Both the position numbers and the translations under genes were made by a program. Of a stretch of 64,000 nucleotides of DNA, positions 14,560-22,762 are shown one piece after another. The notes under the pieces were generated by a model. The model saw only the letters and a list, made by a program, of their open reading frames with translations. It was not told where the DNA came from and made no database searches. Source of the stretch: Streptomyces tanashiensis (GTDB lineage Bacteria; Actinomycetota; Actinomycetes; Streptomycetales; Streptomycetaceae); the NCBI RefSeq assembly GCF_014648895.1, contig NZ_BMRZ01000007.1:62001-126000 (forward strand), written 5' to 3'. Within the stretch, counting starts at the first letter, position 1. Every line of letters starts with the position of its first letter.

Positions 14560-16071
14560 TTGTCTTCCTCTGCCACTGCTGTGTCCCCGGCCGCGCGCCT
14601 GCGTGGCCTGAAGCCCGACTGGATCGCCGATCCGAAGGTCTGGCGGACGGAGGTCCTGGCCGGCCTGGTCGTCGCCCTCGCGCTGATCCCCGAGGCGATC
14701 TCGTTCTCGATCATCGCCGGTGTCGATCCCGCGCTCGGCCTGTTCGCTTCCTTCACGATGGCCGTGACGATCTCGATCGTCGGCGGTCGGCGAGCGATGA
14801 TCTCCGCCGCCACGGGCGCAGTCGCCCTCGTCATCGCCCCGCTCAACCGCGAGCACGGCCTCGGCTACCTGGTCGCGGCCGTCATTCTGGCCGGCGTCTT
14901 CCAGGTCGTGCTGGGCGCGCTCGGGGTGGCGAAGCTGATGCGCTTCATCCCGCGCTCGGTAATGGTCGGCTTCGTCAACTCCCTCGCCATCCTGATCTTT
15001 ATGGCCCAGGTCCCCGAGATGACCGACGTGCCCTGGTCGGTGTACCCGCTGATCGCCGCCGGCCTGGCGCTCATGGTCTTCTTCCCGAAGATCACCACCG
15101 TGATCCCGGCGCCGCTCGTCTCCATCGTCATCCTGACCGTGATCACCGTCGGTGCGGCCATCGCTGTGCCGACCGTCGGCGACAAGGGCGAACTGCCGTC
15201 CTCCCTGCCCGTGCCGGGCCTGCCGGACGTGCCGTTCACGCTGGACACCCTGACGACGATCGCCCCGTACGCGTTCGCGATGGCGCTGGTCGGTCTGATG
15301 GAGTCGCTGATGACCGCGAAGCTGGTCGACGACATCACCGACACCCATTCCAACAAGACCCGCGAGTCCATCGGCCAGGGCGTCGCCAACATCGTCACCG
15401 GCTTCTTCGGCGGCATGGGCGGCTGCGCCATGATCGGCCAGACGATGATCAACGTGAAGGTCTCCGGGGCCCGCACCCGCGTCTCGACCTTCCTTGCCGG
15501 GGCGTTCCTGATGGTGCTGTGCATCGTCTTCGGCCCCGTCGTCTCCGACATCCCCATGGCCGCCCTGGTCGCCGTCATGATCATGGTGTCGTTCGCGACC
15601 TTCGACTGGCACTCCATCGCCCCGAAGACCCTCAAGCGGATGCCCGGCGGCGAGATCGCCGTCATGGTGATCACCGTCGCCGCGGTCGTCGCCACCCACA
15701 ACCTCGCCATCGGCGTCGTCCTGGGCTCCGTCACAGCCGTGGTCATCTTCGCCAAGCGCGTCGCCCACCTCGCCGAGGTCACCGCCGTACTCGACCCGGA
15801 TGGCACCACCGTCATCTACCGCGTCACCGGCCAGCTCTTCTTCGCCTCCTCCAACGACCTCGTCGGTCAGTTTGATTACGCCGGCGACCCGGACAAGGTG
15901 ATCATCGACCTCGGCGCAGCTCATATCTGGGACGCCTCCTCCGTCGCCGCCCTCGACGCGATCGAGGCCAAATACGTCCAGCGCGGCAAGACCGTCGAGA
16001 TCACGGGCCTCAACACCCCCAGCGCCGACCTCCACGGCAAGCTCACAGGCGAACTCGCAGCCGGACACTGA
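14560..16071 (+). CDS. SulP-family anion transporter with STAS domain
   Basis: About 503 residues if TTG 14560 is the start; GTG 14581 is an in-frame alternative and neither has a strong ribosome site. The N-terminal motif LAGLVVALALIPEAISFSII and GLFASF are typical of SulP/SLC26 transporters. About 10-12 helices follow, with MESLMTAKLVDDITDTHSNK and GQGVANIVTGFFGGMGGCAM as further signatures. A cytoplasmic STAS domain closes the protein (~400-495; VIYRVTGQLFFASSND, VIIDLGAAHIWDASSVAALD). Substrates in the family include sulfate, bicarbonate and other anions, and the sequence does not decide among them. Control by the divergent MerR protein is likely. Confidence 0.88.
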   Translation: MSSSATAVSPAARLRGLKPDWIADPKVWRTEVLAGLVVALALIPEAISFSIIAGVDPALGLFASFTMAVTISIVGGRRAMISAATGAVALVIAPLNREHGLGYLVAAVILAGVFQVVLGALGVAKLMRFIPRSVMVGFVNSLAILIFMAQVPEMTDVPWSVYPLIAAGLALMVFFPKITTVIPAPLVSIVILTVITVGAAIAVPTVGDKGELPSSLPVPGLPDVPFTLDTLTTIAPYAFAMALVGLMESLMTAKLVDDITDTHSNKTRESIGQGVANIVTGFFGGMGGCAMIGQTMINVKVSGARTRVSTFLAGAFLMVLCIVFGPVVSDIPMAALVAVMIMVSFATFDWHSIAPKTLKRMPGGEIAVMVITVAAVVATHNLAIGVVLGSVTAVVIFAKRVAHLAEVTAVLDPDGTTVIYRVTGQLFFASSNDLVGQFDYAGDPDKVIIDLGAAHIWDASSVAALDAIEAKYVQRGKTVEITGLNTPSADLHGKLTGELAAGH

Positions 16072-16371
16072 CCGTCGCCGTCGGTCGTCCTGAAGAGGAA
16101 GATCGGCCGGGTGTGGGTCATGGCTTGGCGTCATCAGGCAGCGTCCGGTCCAACCGCCGTGGCAGGCGGCAGGAAGATCTGGTAGGCGGCGGTCGCGGTG
16201 TAGGGGGGCGGAGTCGGCCGCGCTCGGGTGGAGGGAGGCGGCGGCGCGAGCATCGTCGGGGCCGCGTTCCTGTGCCCTGTGACCCACGCCACATGCGGTT
16301 CCTGTCAGGGATCGGGGAGCTGTTCCGCTCAAGTCACCGACAGGGAGCAAGCGAACCGACAGGAGCGTCAC
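16072..16371. other. Intergenic region upstream of the flavoprotein gene
   Basis: This 300-nt region is GC-rich and has no convincing gene. TGTCAG (16303-16308) lies about 18 nt before CGCTC. Together they loosely resemble the TGTCACA/CGTC promoter pattern known for ECF41 sigma factors, and such a sigma factor is encoded 2.7 kb downstream, but the match is imperfect. A good ribosome site, AGGAG, precedes the next start. Confidence 0.3.
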
Positions 16372-17571
16372 ATGAAGCACCGCATCGTCGTCCTTGGCGC
16401 CGGTTATGCCGGGGCCTACGCGGCCGGGACCCTCGCCCGCCGGCTGTCCCCGGCGGACGCCGAGATCACCGTGGTCAACGCCGAGCCGGACTTCGTCCAG
16501 CGGCTGCGGCTGCACCAGCTCGCGGCCGGCCAGGAGATCGAGGCACCGAAGCTCACCGACGTCTTCGCGGGCACGGAGGTACGGCTGCGCCTGGCCCGGG
16601 TCACCACCGTCGACCCCGAGCGTCAGGTCGTCACCCTGGCCGACGCCGACGGCGGCGGCGAGCTCGATTACGACACGCTGCTCTACGCGCTCGGCAGCCA
16701 CGGCGCCGACCACGGCGTCCCCGGCGTGGCCGAGCACGCCTTCGATGTCGCCGCCCGGCCCTCCGCGCTGCGCCTGCGTGAGCGCCTGGACAGCCTGTGC
16801 AAGGGGGACGAAGGCGGCCGTGTGCTGGTCGTCGGCGACGGGTTGACCGGAATCGAGACCGCCACCGAGATCGCCGAATCCCGCCCCGGCCTGTCCGTGA
16901 CGCTGGTCGCCCGCGGTGAGCTGGGCGCCGCGCTCTCCGCCGGGGCCCGCGGCCACCTGCGCCAGGTCTGCGACCGGCTGGGCGTCACCGTCCTGGAGCA
17001 CACCAGCGTCGAAGTCGTCGAAGCGACGCGGGTGCTGTGTGCCGACGGCGCCGCTCTGGCGTCCGACGCGACCGTGTGGACGGCCGGGTTCGCGGTCAGC
17101 CCCATCGCCACTGCCGCCGGTCTCGAGGTCACCGAGAACGGTCGGATCGTCGTCGATCGCACGATGCGGTCGGTCTCGCACCCGAACGTCTACGCTGCCG
17201 GCGACAGTGTGTACGTCATCGGCGACAGCGGCCGGTCCCTGCCGATGTCCTGCGCTTCGGCCGGCTACACCGGCATGCAGGCCACGGCCGCGATCGTGGG
17301 ACGGCTGACCGGCTGCAAGATTCCGAACATCAAGCTGGAATACCACGGCAACCACATCAGCCTCGGGCGGCGGGACGGGATCCTGCAGATGGTGGACGGC
17401 GAAGCGCAGGCGACGCCGAAGTTCATGGGCGGCCGGAAGGCCGCGCGGATCAAGGCAGCCATCGTCAGGATGTCGCTGTGGACCACCTCGCACCCGACCT
17501 TCGGCCTGCCCAAGCGCAAGCACCACCTGGCCGCCGTGCCGGATGTGTCCGCCGAGAAGGCGGCCGCGTAG
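16372..17571 (+). CDS. FAD-dependent NADH dehydrogenase-like oxidoreductase
   Basis: ATG 16372 follows AGGAG by 6 nt. The 399-residue flavoprotein has an N-terminal FAD Rossmann motif (VVLGAGYAGAYAAG, ~5-18), an NAD(P)H Rossmann motif (VLVVGDGLTGIETATEIAES, ~152-171) and the C-terminal FAD motif NVYAAGDSVYVIG (~271-283). This is the layout of type II NADH dehydrogenases and related pyridine-nucleotide-disulfide-like oxidoreductases. No redox-active CxxxxC is seen. Oxidoreductases are frequent partners of ECF41 sigma factors, and one lies at 19072, so this may be its target. Probably membrane-associated electron transfer. Confidence 0.85.
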   Translation: MKHRIVVLGAGYAGAYAAGTLARRLSPADAEITVVNAEPDFVQRLRLHQLAAGQEIEAPKLTDVFAGTEVRLRLARVTTVDPERQVVTLADADGGGELDYDTLLYALGSHGADHGVPGVAEHAFDVAARPSALRLRERLDSLCKGDEGGRVLVVGDGLTGIETATEIAESRPGLSVTLVARGELGAALSAGARGHLRQVCDRLGVTVLEHTSVEVVEATRVLCADGAALASDATVWTAGFAVSPIATAAGLEVTENGRIVVDRTMRSVSHPNVYAAGDSVYVIGDSGRSLPMSCASAGYTGMQATAAIVGRLTGCKIPNIKLEYHGNHISLGRRDGILQMVDGEAQATPKFMGGRKAARIKAAIVRMSLWTTSHPTFGLPKRKHHLAAVPDVSAEKAAA

Positions 17572-17845
17572 CCGCGCCCCCGACCTCACTGGGCAATACA
17601 CCGAGGTCGTCATGCAGGACCTTCAGCCACTCGACGCCGTGGTCGCACGTGAATCCACCGTGGTCAACGGCAACCCCGAACTCATCCCCTGCCGGACCGC
17701 GAACTCGACGGCGTCCTGGCGGCCCGTGTCGAGAAGGCCCGCATCAGCGCCTTCTGGTCCCGTCCGCACTTCGGAAACGCCGGGCCGCGTCTAGTCCGAA
17801 ACCCCGCTCACCCGGCGATGAACTCCCTCCTCTGAAGGAGAAGGC
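17572..17845 (+). other. Possible gene remnant between flavoprotein and membrane protein
   Basis: A frame starting ATG 17612 (MQDLQPLDAVVARESTVVNG) reads protein-like for about 28 codons, then becomes Arg/Ser/Pro-rich. A different frame downstream gives RELDGVLAARVEKARISAFW and ends in TGA 17836, also protein-like. The switch between frames near 17690 suggests a frameshifted remnant. I cannot name the family. GAAGGAG at 17835-17841 is the ribosome site of the next gene. Confidence 0.3.
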
Positions 17846-18967
17846 ATGTCCACTCAGGCAGCGCCTGCAACCCACGCGTCGCCCTCACCCTGGCCGACCG
17901 TGGCCAGGGCAGTCGCCTTGCTCACGGTGAGCATCAGCCTGCTGCTCACCGCTTTCGCCTGGCCGTCGGTACGCTCATCGGTGCACGATGTGCCGATAGC
18001 CGTCGCAGGGCCCACCCCCGCCGTCAAGCGGATCACGCCCCTCCTCGACCAACGGCTCCCCGACGGCTTCGAGGTCACCGAGGTCGCCGACACCGCCGCC
18101 GCCGAGCGGCTGATCCGTGACCGCGAGGTGTACGGGGCGATCGACCTGAGCTCCGGCACCCCACAGGTCATCACCGCATCTGCCGGAAGCACCGCCGTCG
18201 CCCAGACCCTGAACAGGGTCGCGACCGGCCTCGGCCAGGCGCAGGGAACCGGCGCCGCGGTCGCCGCCCGCGACCTCGTTCCGCTGCCGGCCGACGACCC
18301 GCGCGGCGCCGGACTGGCCGCCGGGGTCCTGCCGTTGGTCATGGGTGGCCTGCTCGCCGCCCTGCTGTTGACCAGGCTCGTGCGCGGCGGCGTCCGCCGT
18401 GTCACCGGAGCGCTCGCCTTCGCCGTCACCGGCGGGCTTGCCATGGCGGCGATCCTGCAGTTCTGGTTCGGCTCACTCGACGGCTCCTACTGGGCCAACT
18501 GCGGCGCCATCGCCCTGACCATCGCGGCCATCGCCCTGACCATCCTCGGCTTCGAGTCACTGCTCGGGTACGTCGGCTTCGGCCTCGGCGCCGCCGTCAT
18601 GATGCTCATCGGCAACCCCCTGTCGGGCACCGCGACCGCACCCGAGATGCTCCCCGGCTGGTCCGGCACCCTCGGCCAACTGCTCCCGCCCGGGGCCGGT
18701 GGCCAGTTGCTGCGCTCCACCGCCTTCTTCGACGGCCACGGCGCGACCCATTCCGCCACTGTCCTGGCGATCTGGCTCACGCTCGGTACGGTGCTGTGCC
18801 TGGCCGGCAACCTGCGCCGGCCTACCGCCACCGTCGAAGACACGGTCGCACTGCCTGCAGGGCCCGCGCGGATCCGGCCGGACGCGGGGCGATCATCACG
18901 GAACTGGGTTCAACCGCCAGCACCGTTTGCGGCGGTTCGTAGGAGCCGGTGCTGGCACCTACGTTGA
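17846..18967 (+). CDS. ABC-2/YhgE-Pip-like membrane protein
   Basis: ATG 17846 follows GAAGGAGAAGG. The 373-residue protein has an N-terminal helix (~22-42), an extracytoplasmic domain of ~120 residues (PIAVAGPTPAVKRITPLLDQ; then VTEVADTAAAERLIRDREVY), and five or six helices from ~155 to 330. This is the layout of YhgE/Pip and ABC-2 permease-like proteins, where one long outer domain separates helix 1 from the rest. The last ~45 residues are basic and Ala/Pro-rich and may be read-through past a lost stop. A role in export or cell-surface assembly is likely but the substrate is unknown. Confidence 0.68.
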   Translation: MSTQAAPATHASPSPWPTVARAVALLTVSISLLLTAFAWPSVRSSVHDVPIAVAGPTPAVKRITPLLDQRLPDGFEVTEVADTAAAERLIRDREVYGAIDLSSGTPQVITASAGSTAVAQTLNRVATGLGQAQGTGAAVAARDLVPLPADDPRGAGLAAGVLPLVMGGLLAALLLTRLVRGGVRRVTGALAFAVTGGLAMAAILQFWFGSLDGSYWANCGAIALTIAAIALTILGFESLLGYVGFGLGAAVMMLIGNPLSGTATAPEMLPGWSGTLGQLLPPGAGGQLLRSTAFFDGHGATHSATVLAIWLTLGTVLCLAGNLRRPTATVEDTVALPAGPARIRPDAGRSSRNWVQPPAPFAAVRRSRCWHLR

Positions 18968-19071
18968 TCACCGTCGCGACGTCGCCGCACCGACCCAGCG
19001 CGCAACACCCCACCCGTGCAGGCGAAATGCCCCGAGCTGAACCTTCCGCAGCACCCCTTAGGGTGGTCCGC

Positions 19072-20025
19072 ATGGACAGCACCGCCACTGATCGCTTCGA
19101 CACCAGTCGGTTCGAGGCCGGCCGGAACCGGCTGGCCTCGCTGGCGTACCGGCTCCTCGGCTCCGCCGCCGACGCCGAAGACGCGGTGCAGGATGCGTTC
19201 TTGCACTGGCAGGCCGCCGACCGGCAGCGGATCAAGGTCCCGGAGGCATGGCTGACCAAGGTCGTCACCAACCTGTGCCTGGACCGGCTCCGCTCGGCGC
19301 AAGTCCGCCGTGAACGCGCAGTTGGCGCGTGGCTGCCCGAACCGCTCCTCGACGGCGACCCGATGCTCGGCCCGGCCGATACCTTCGAGCAGCGCGAATC
19401 GGTCTCCCTGGCCGTGCTGACCCTGATGGAGCGTCTGTCACCCGTCGAGCGGGCGGTCTACGTCCTGCGCGAAGCGTTCTCCTACAGCCACGCCGAGATC
19501 GCCGAGATCCTCGACATCACCGAGTCCGCGAGCCAGCAGCACCTCCACCGGGCCCGGCGCCGCATTACCGCCGCGCGCCGCGGTGGCGGCAAAGCCGACC
19601 TGGCATCCGCCCGCAGGATCGTCGAGGAATTCCTCGCCGCCGCCTCCTCGGGCCGCACCGAACGGCTGGTGGCACTGCTCACCGACGACGCGATCGCGAT
19701 CTCCGACGGCGCCGGCCTGACCGAGAAGCTGTTGCGCTACGACACTCCGCAGCGCATCGCGGCCATCGCGCGGGCCGGTTTCAAGTCCACCCCCGCGAAG
19801 CAGCGTCTCGCCGGCGGTGTCTCCACTGTCCACTACGCGCTCGTCAACGGCGCCCCCGCCATCCTCTTCGTGCCCGGCGGCCGGGTCGTCGGTGCCGTGA
19901 CGTTCGACATCACAGACGGCAAGATCGCAACCGTGCGCGGCATCGCGGCCCCCGCCCGCCTCGTGCGCCTCACCGAAGCCTGGCGGCAGCACGGACCGGA
20001 CACGCCTCTCATCGCCGAGTGGTGA
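19072..20025 (+). CDS. ECF41-type RNA polymerase sigma factor (SigJ-like)
   Basis: The 317-residue product starts at ATG 19072. Sigma region 2 is at ~15-80 (RLASLAYRLLGSAADAEDAV, then KVPEAWLTKVVTNLCLDRLR). The ECF41 signature WLPEP is at 87-91. Region 4 is at ~110-170 (LSPVERAVYVLREAFSYSHA, then EIAEILDITESASQQHLHRA). A C-terminal SnoaL/NTF2-like domain (~180-317) replaces an anti-sigma factor in this group. The family's conserved DGGGK motif in that domain reads SDGAGLTEK here. ECF41 factors are controlled by their own C-terminal domain and usually regulate a neighbouring oxidoreductase, here perhaps the flavoprotein at 16372. Confidence 0.88.
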   Translation: MDSTATDRFDTSRFEAGRNRLASLAYRLLGSAADAEDAVQDAFLHWQAADRQRIKVPEAWLTKVVTNLCLDRLRSAQVRRERAVGAWLPEPLLDGDPMLGPADTFEQRESVSLAVLTLMERLSPVERAVYVLREAFSYSHAEIAEILDITESASQQHLHRARRRITAARRGGGKADLASARRIVEEFLAAASSGRTERLVALLTDDAIAISDGAGLTEKLLRYDTPQRIAAIARAGFKSTPAKQRLAGGVSTVHYALVNGAPAILFVPGGRVVGAVTFDITDGKIATVRGIAAPARLVRLTEAWRQHGPDTPLIAEW

Positions 20026-20328
20026 CCGACGCCGACCGCGGCCAGGCACAGCTCCCGCGCTGCGATGAACCGATCTTGCTCGACGTGTCCACCTCGCCTG
20101 CGCGCAGCCAGGCCCGGTGTCTCTCCTGAGGAGCCAATAGTCCACCAGCAGGGCCTCACTGAGCTCTCGCGCCCGGAGGAGGCCCTCCGCGGCGGCTCCG
20201 GGGCGACGGGTGTGTGCGGGGGACTCGGCCTTTCGGTCATGTACACGCCCGGGGTCGGCCATTCCGCTGCGGTACGGACCATTCCCGTGGACGGATCGCG
20301 CCATGATCTCGCCGCCACCGGACGTGTG
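20026..20328. other. Intergenic region before the haloperoxidase-like gene
   Basis: No convincing gene is visible on either strand. The open frames crossing it are Arg/Pro-rich shadows. It probably holds the promoter of the haloperoxidase-like gene, but I see no clear -35/-10 pair. Confidence 0.3.
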
Positions 20329-20349
20329 GTGATCAGCCGACGTGATCAC
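20329..20349. promoter_or_regulatory. Inverted repeat upstream of haloperoxidase-like gene
   Basis: GTGATCA (20329-20335) and TGATCAC (20343-20349) are perfect 7-bp arms around a 7-nt spacer. The right arm abuts the ribosome site AAGGAG, so a bound repressor or an RNA hairpin here could block translation or transcription. The cognate regulator is unknown. Confidence 0.5.
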
Positions 20350-20362
20350 AAGGAGCATCGTG

Positions 20363-21772
20363 ATGGCACCCACCTCTCGACACCGGCTCAGAGCCCTGGC
20401 AGTCGCCGCCGTCCTGGCGACGACCGGCACGGTGCTGACCGTTGCCCCGCAACCGGCCCAGGCCGCGCTGCCTCCGCAGACCATCAAGGACCCCGTCCAC
20501 TACTGGAACGACGTCCTGCTGAACGTGGTCCGGCGCGAGGGTGGCGGCCCCGGCCCGATGTCCCGGGCCGCGGCCATGATGAACGCCGCGATCTACGACG
20601 CGGAGAGCTCCTACCAGCTCAAGTGGAAGGGGAAGATCACCTCGGAGCCGTACATCCACGCCGAGAAGTACGTCGGCTGGATCGAAGGCCCGGACGAGGA
20701 GGAGCGGGTCATCGGGCGCACGGCCTACAACATCCTGCTCAGGCTGTACGGGAAGAACCAGACGGCCTACCTCGACGCCCGCTTCCGGGAGCGGTTCGGC
20801 ACCGAGCCCACCGAGTTCGACCTCCTCGACGCGACCGTCGTCAGCAAGATGGTGACGCAGATGACGGACGCGCGGAACGGCGACGGCTCGGACGACGACC
20901 GCGTGTACGTGGGCGACTCCGCGCCCGGGGCGTGGCGGCCGACGAGCTACCCCGACATGGAGGATCCGAACTGCTCCCAGCACAGCCAGGCCGTCACCCC
21001 GTACTGGGGCCTGCTGAAGCCGTTTGCGCTGACTTCCGGATCGCAGTTCCGGCCGCCGACGCCCGGCCTGTACGGCACGTACGAGAAGCTGCTGGCGAGC
21101 GACGCCTACAAGGCCCAGGTGGAAGCAGTCCGCTCGGCGGGCGCCGACAAGCCGACCGCGAAGACCCCGGTGATCAACCGCACCGCCGACCAGGAGGCCG
21201 CCGCCTGGTTCTGGGCCAACGACAACGACGGCACGTACAAGCCGCCGGGTCAGCTGCTCCAGGCCACGCGGGAGATCGCGGCCGCCCGCGGTCTGAACAC
21301 CTATGAGAACGCCCGCCTGTTCGCGCTCGTGTCGATCGCGATGGCCGATGCCGGAATCGCCGTCCGGGACGTGAAGTTCCTGACCCCCATCGACCTGTGG
21401 CGCCCCGTCTCGGCGATCCGTGAGGGCGGTCTCGACCCGGAGTGGAAGCCCCTCCTGAAGAATCCCGCCGGGGTCAACGTCAATCCCTGCTTCCCTGCAT
21501 GGGCGTCGGGGCACGCCACCTTCGGTGCGGCGTGGGCCGGCATCATGAAGCGGTACTTCGGTTCGGACGGCATCACCTTCGACATGACGACGGACGAACC
21601 GCGCTCGCCCGTCAGGTCCCGCCACTTCACCAGCTTCAGCGCGGCGGCGCGTGAGGACGCCAACAGCAGGGTTTGGCTCGGCGTCCACTTCCCCTGGGAC
21701 GCCGAGGACGGTCTCACCCTCGGCGAGAACGTCGCCCACCACGTCTTCACCACGAAGCTCCGCAGGCTCTGA
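20363..21772 (+). CDS. Secreted vanadium-haloperoxidase-like PAP2-superfamily enzyme
   Basis: I take ATG 20363 (AAGGAG 8 nt upstream). The 469-residue product has a signal peptide (~1-36; basic start, hydrophobic core, TVAPQPAQAA before the likely cleavage site). The vanadate/phosphate-binding motifs of the PAP2-haloperoxidase fold are all present: K-x6-RP in KFLTPIDLWRP (~337-347), SGH in FPAWASGHATFG (~378-389), and SR-x5-H in SRVWLGVHFPWD (~434-445). Family members oxidise halides with H2O2 or hydrolyse phosphate esters, and the motifs do not separate these. It stands alone between the sigma factor and an SRPBCC gene. Confidence 0.86.
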   Translation: MAPTSRHRLRALAVAAVLATTGTVLTVAPQPAQAALPPQTIKDPVHYWNDVLLNVVRREGGGPGPMSRAAAMMNAAIYDAESSYQLKWKGKITSEPYIHAEKYVGWIEGPDEEERVIGRTAYNILLRLYGKNQTAYLDARFRERFGTEPTEFDLLDATVVSKMVTQMTDARNGDGSDDDRVYVGDSAPGAWRPTSYPDMEDPNCSQHSQAVTPYWGLLKPFALTSGSQFRPPTPGLYGTYEKLLASDAYKAQVEAVRSAGADKPTAKTPVINRTADQEAAAWFWANDNDGTYKPPGQLLQATREIAAARGLNTYENARLFALVSIAMADAGIAVRDVKFLTPIDLWRPVSAIREGGLDPEWKPLLKNPAGVNVNPCFPAWASGHATFGAAWAGIMKRYFGSDGITFDMTTDEPRSPVRSRHFTSFSAAAREDANSRVWLGVHFPWDAEDGLTLGENVAHHVFTTKLRRL

Positions 21773-21895
21773 GCGGAACGCCGGCTCGGTGACGTACGTC
21801 CTTCGCCACCGGGCCGGCAGGGCTCGGGCGGCCCTGGCCCTGGGCCCTCGGGGGACGAGACAGCGGGCGTGGCCCTGCGAAGTCCGCTGCCGAGC

Positions 21896-22339
21896 TCAGT
21901 GCTCCAGTAGCGCCTTGAGTGCTGCGAGGTCTTTGTTCTGTGCGCGGCGCATGGCCGCCGCCATCATCGGGGCGCCCAGGGAGGCGAATCCGCTGGGCTC
22001 GCCGCGATTGCGCAGCGTCATGCGGGTGTGCTCGCCGATTTCGCCGTACGGCTCCCAGGTGTAGGTGGTCTCCATGGGGAAGGGGCCCTCGTCCGTGCGC
22101 ATCACCAGCCGGCGTCCGGGCTCGTGGACGGTGATCTCGTACGTGTAGGCCAGGCGCCTGCCGAGGAAGCGGGCGGTGAACGCGACCTTGGAGCCGGCCG
22201 CCATCGGCGGCGGCGTCAGCCATTCCACGGAGGTGATGTTGGCGTACCACCGCGGGGCGTGCGACGGGTCGGCCGCATAGGCGGCGACTCGCTCGCACGG
22301 GGCGGCGATCACGGTCTCGGCCAGTACGTCGACTTTCAT
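21896..22339 (-). CDS. SRPBCC (START/Bet v1-fold) family protein
   Basis: The 147-residue product has the usual SRPBCC pattern: VDVLAETVIAAPCERVAAYA at the N-terminus, DPSHAPRWYANITSVEW, GSKVAFTARFLGRRLAYTYE, and a long C-terminal helix (APMMAAAMRRAQNKDLAALK). This is a hydrophobic-cavity fold that binds lipids, polyketides or aromatic ligands. The start, ATG 22339, lies 22 nt after the stop of a truncated same-strand relic, so it was probably the second gene of an operon whose first gene has been destroyed. Confidence 0.82.
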   Translation of the reverse strand: MKVDVLAETVIAAPCERVAAYAADPSHAPRWYANITSVEWLTPPPMAAGSKVAFTARFLGRRLAYTYEITVHEPGRRLVMRTDEGPFPMETTYTWEPYGEIGEHTRMTLRNRGEPSGFASLGAPMMAAAMRRAQNKDLAALKALLEH

Positions 22340-22361
22340 CGCGGGCTCGCAGGCCGGGAGG

Positions 22362-22421
22362 TCAGACAGTGAAGAAGGGGTTCGACGCGCCGGTCTCGGC
22401 GTAGTCCTTGAGGCGGTTCAG
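22362..22421 (-). pseudogene. C-terminal relic of an SRPBCC-type protein
   Basis: Read on the minus strand, the 19 codons LNRLKDYAETGASNPFFTV end in TGA (complement of 22362-22364). This is a typical C-terminal helix and tail of stand-alone SRPBCC proteins. No continuation exists above 22421, where sequence belonging to another gene in the opposite direction begins. The 5' part of the gene is gone. Confidence 0.6.
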
Positions 22422-22540
22422 CCCCCGAAGCCTGCGCGGCGCACCAGGAGGGCTGGCGGCACTACGTCACCCGCCTGGCCGCCCTCGCCGAAGGCGGCGA
22501 TCCCGGCCCGGACGCCTGGATGCAGCAGCCCGCGCACTGA
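22422..22540 (+). pseudogene. C-terminal relic of an AHSA1/SRPBCC-type protein
   Basis: The plus-strand frame PEACAAHQEGWRHYVTRLAA and the following LAEGGDPGPDAW run to TGA 22538-22540. This matches the final helix of activator-of-Hsp90-ATPase-like (AHSA1) proteins and also matches a second relic at 25073-25205. It has no start codon and its upstream side abuts the other relic at 22421/22422. The 5' part is lost. Confidence 0.62.
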
Positions 22541-22762
22541 CCGCATGCCGGGCGGTCAGGTCCCTGTCACGCCGGCCATCGCTTCGATCGCCGCATTGAC
22601 TGATCGCTGCAGTCGGCGAAGACGCCCAGGTGACGTGCGTCGACGTTGTATGGCGCCCAAGGGAGGCACTGGGGGCCTCGAGTGGGCGTGTCACGGGCCC
22701 GGCCCGGTTTCCGGTGCGGGATGTTCGTCTTCGACGATCGGCGAGTGTGCGGAGGTGTCCCG

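Noticed and set aside
14458..17613. A 1,051-codon open frame on the minus strand across the SulP and flavoprotein genes
   Set aside because: Its translation is a monotone of Asp, Gly, Arg and His with no membrane or domain pattern. It is the antisense of two clearly conserved genes, as expected in high-GC DNA.
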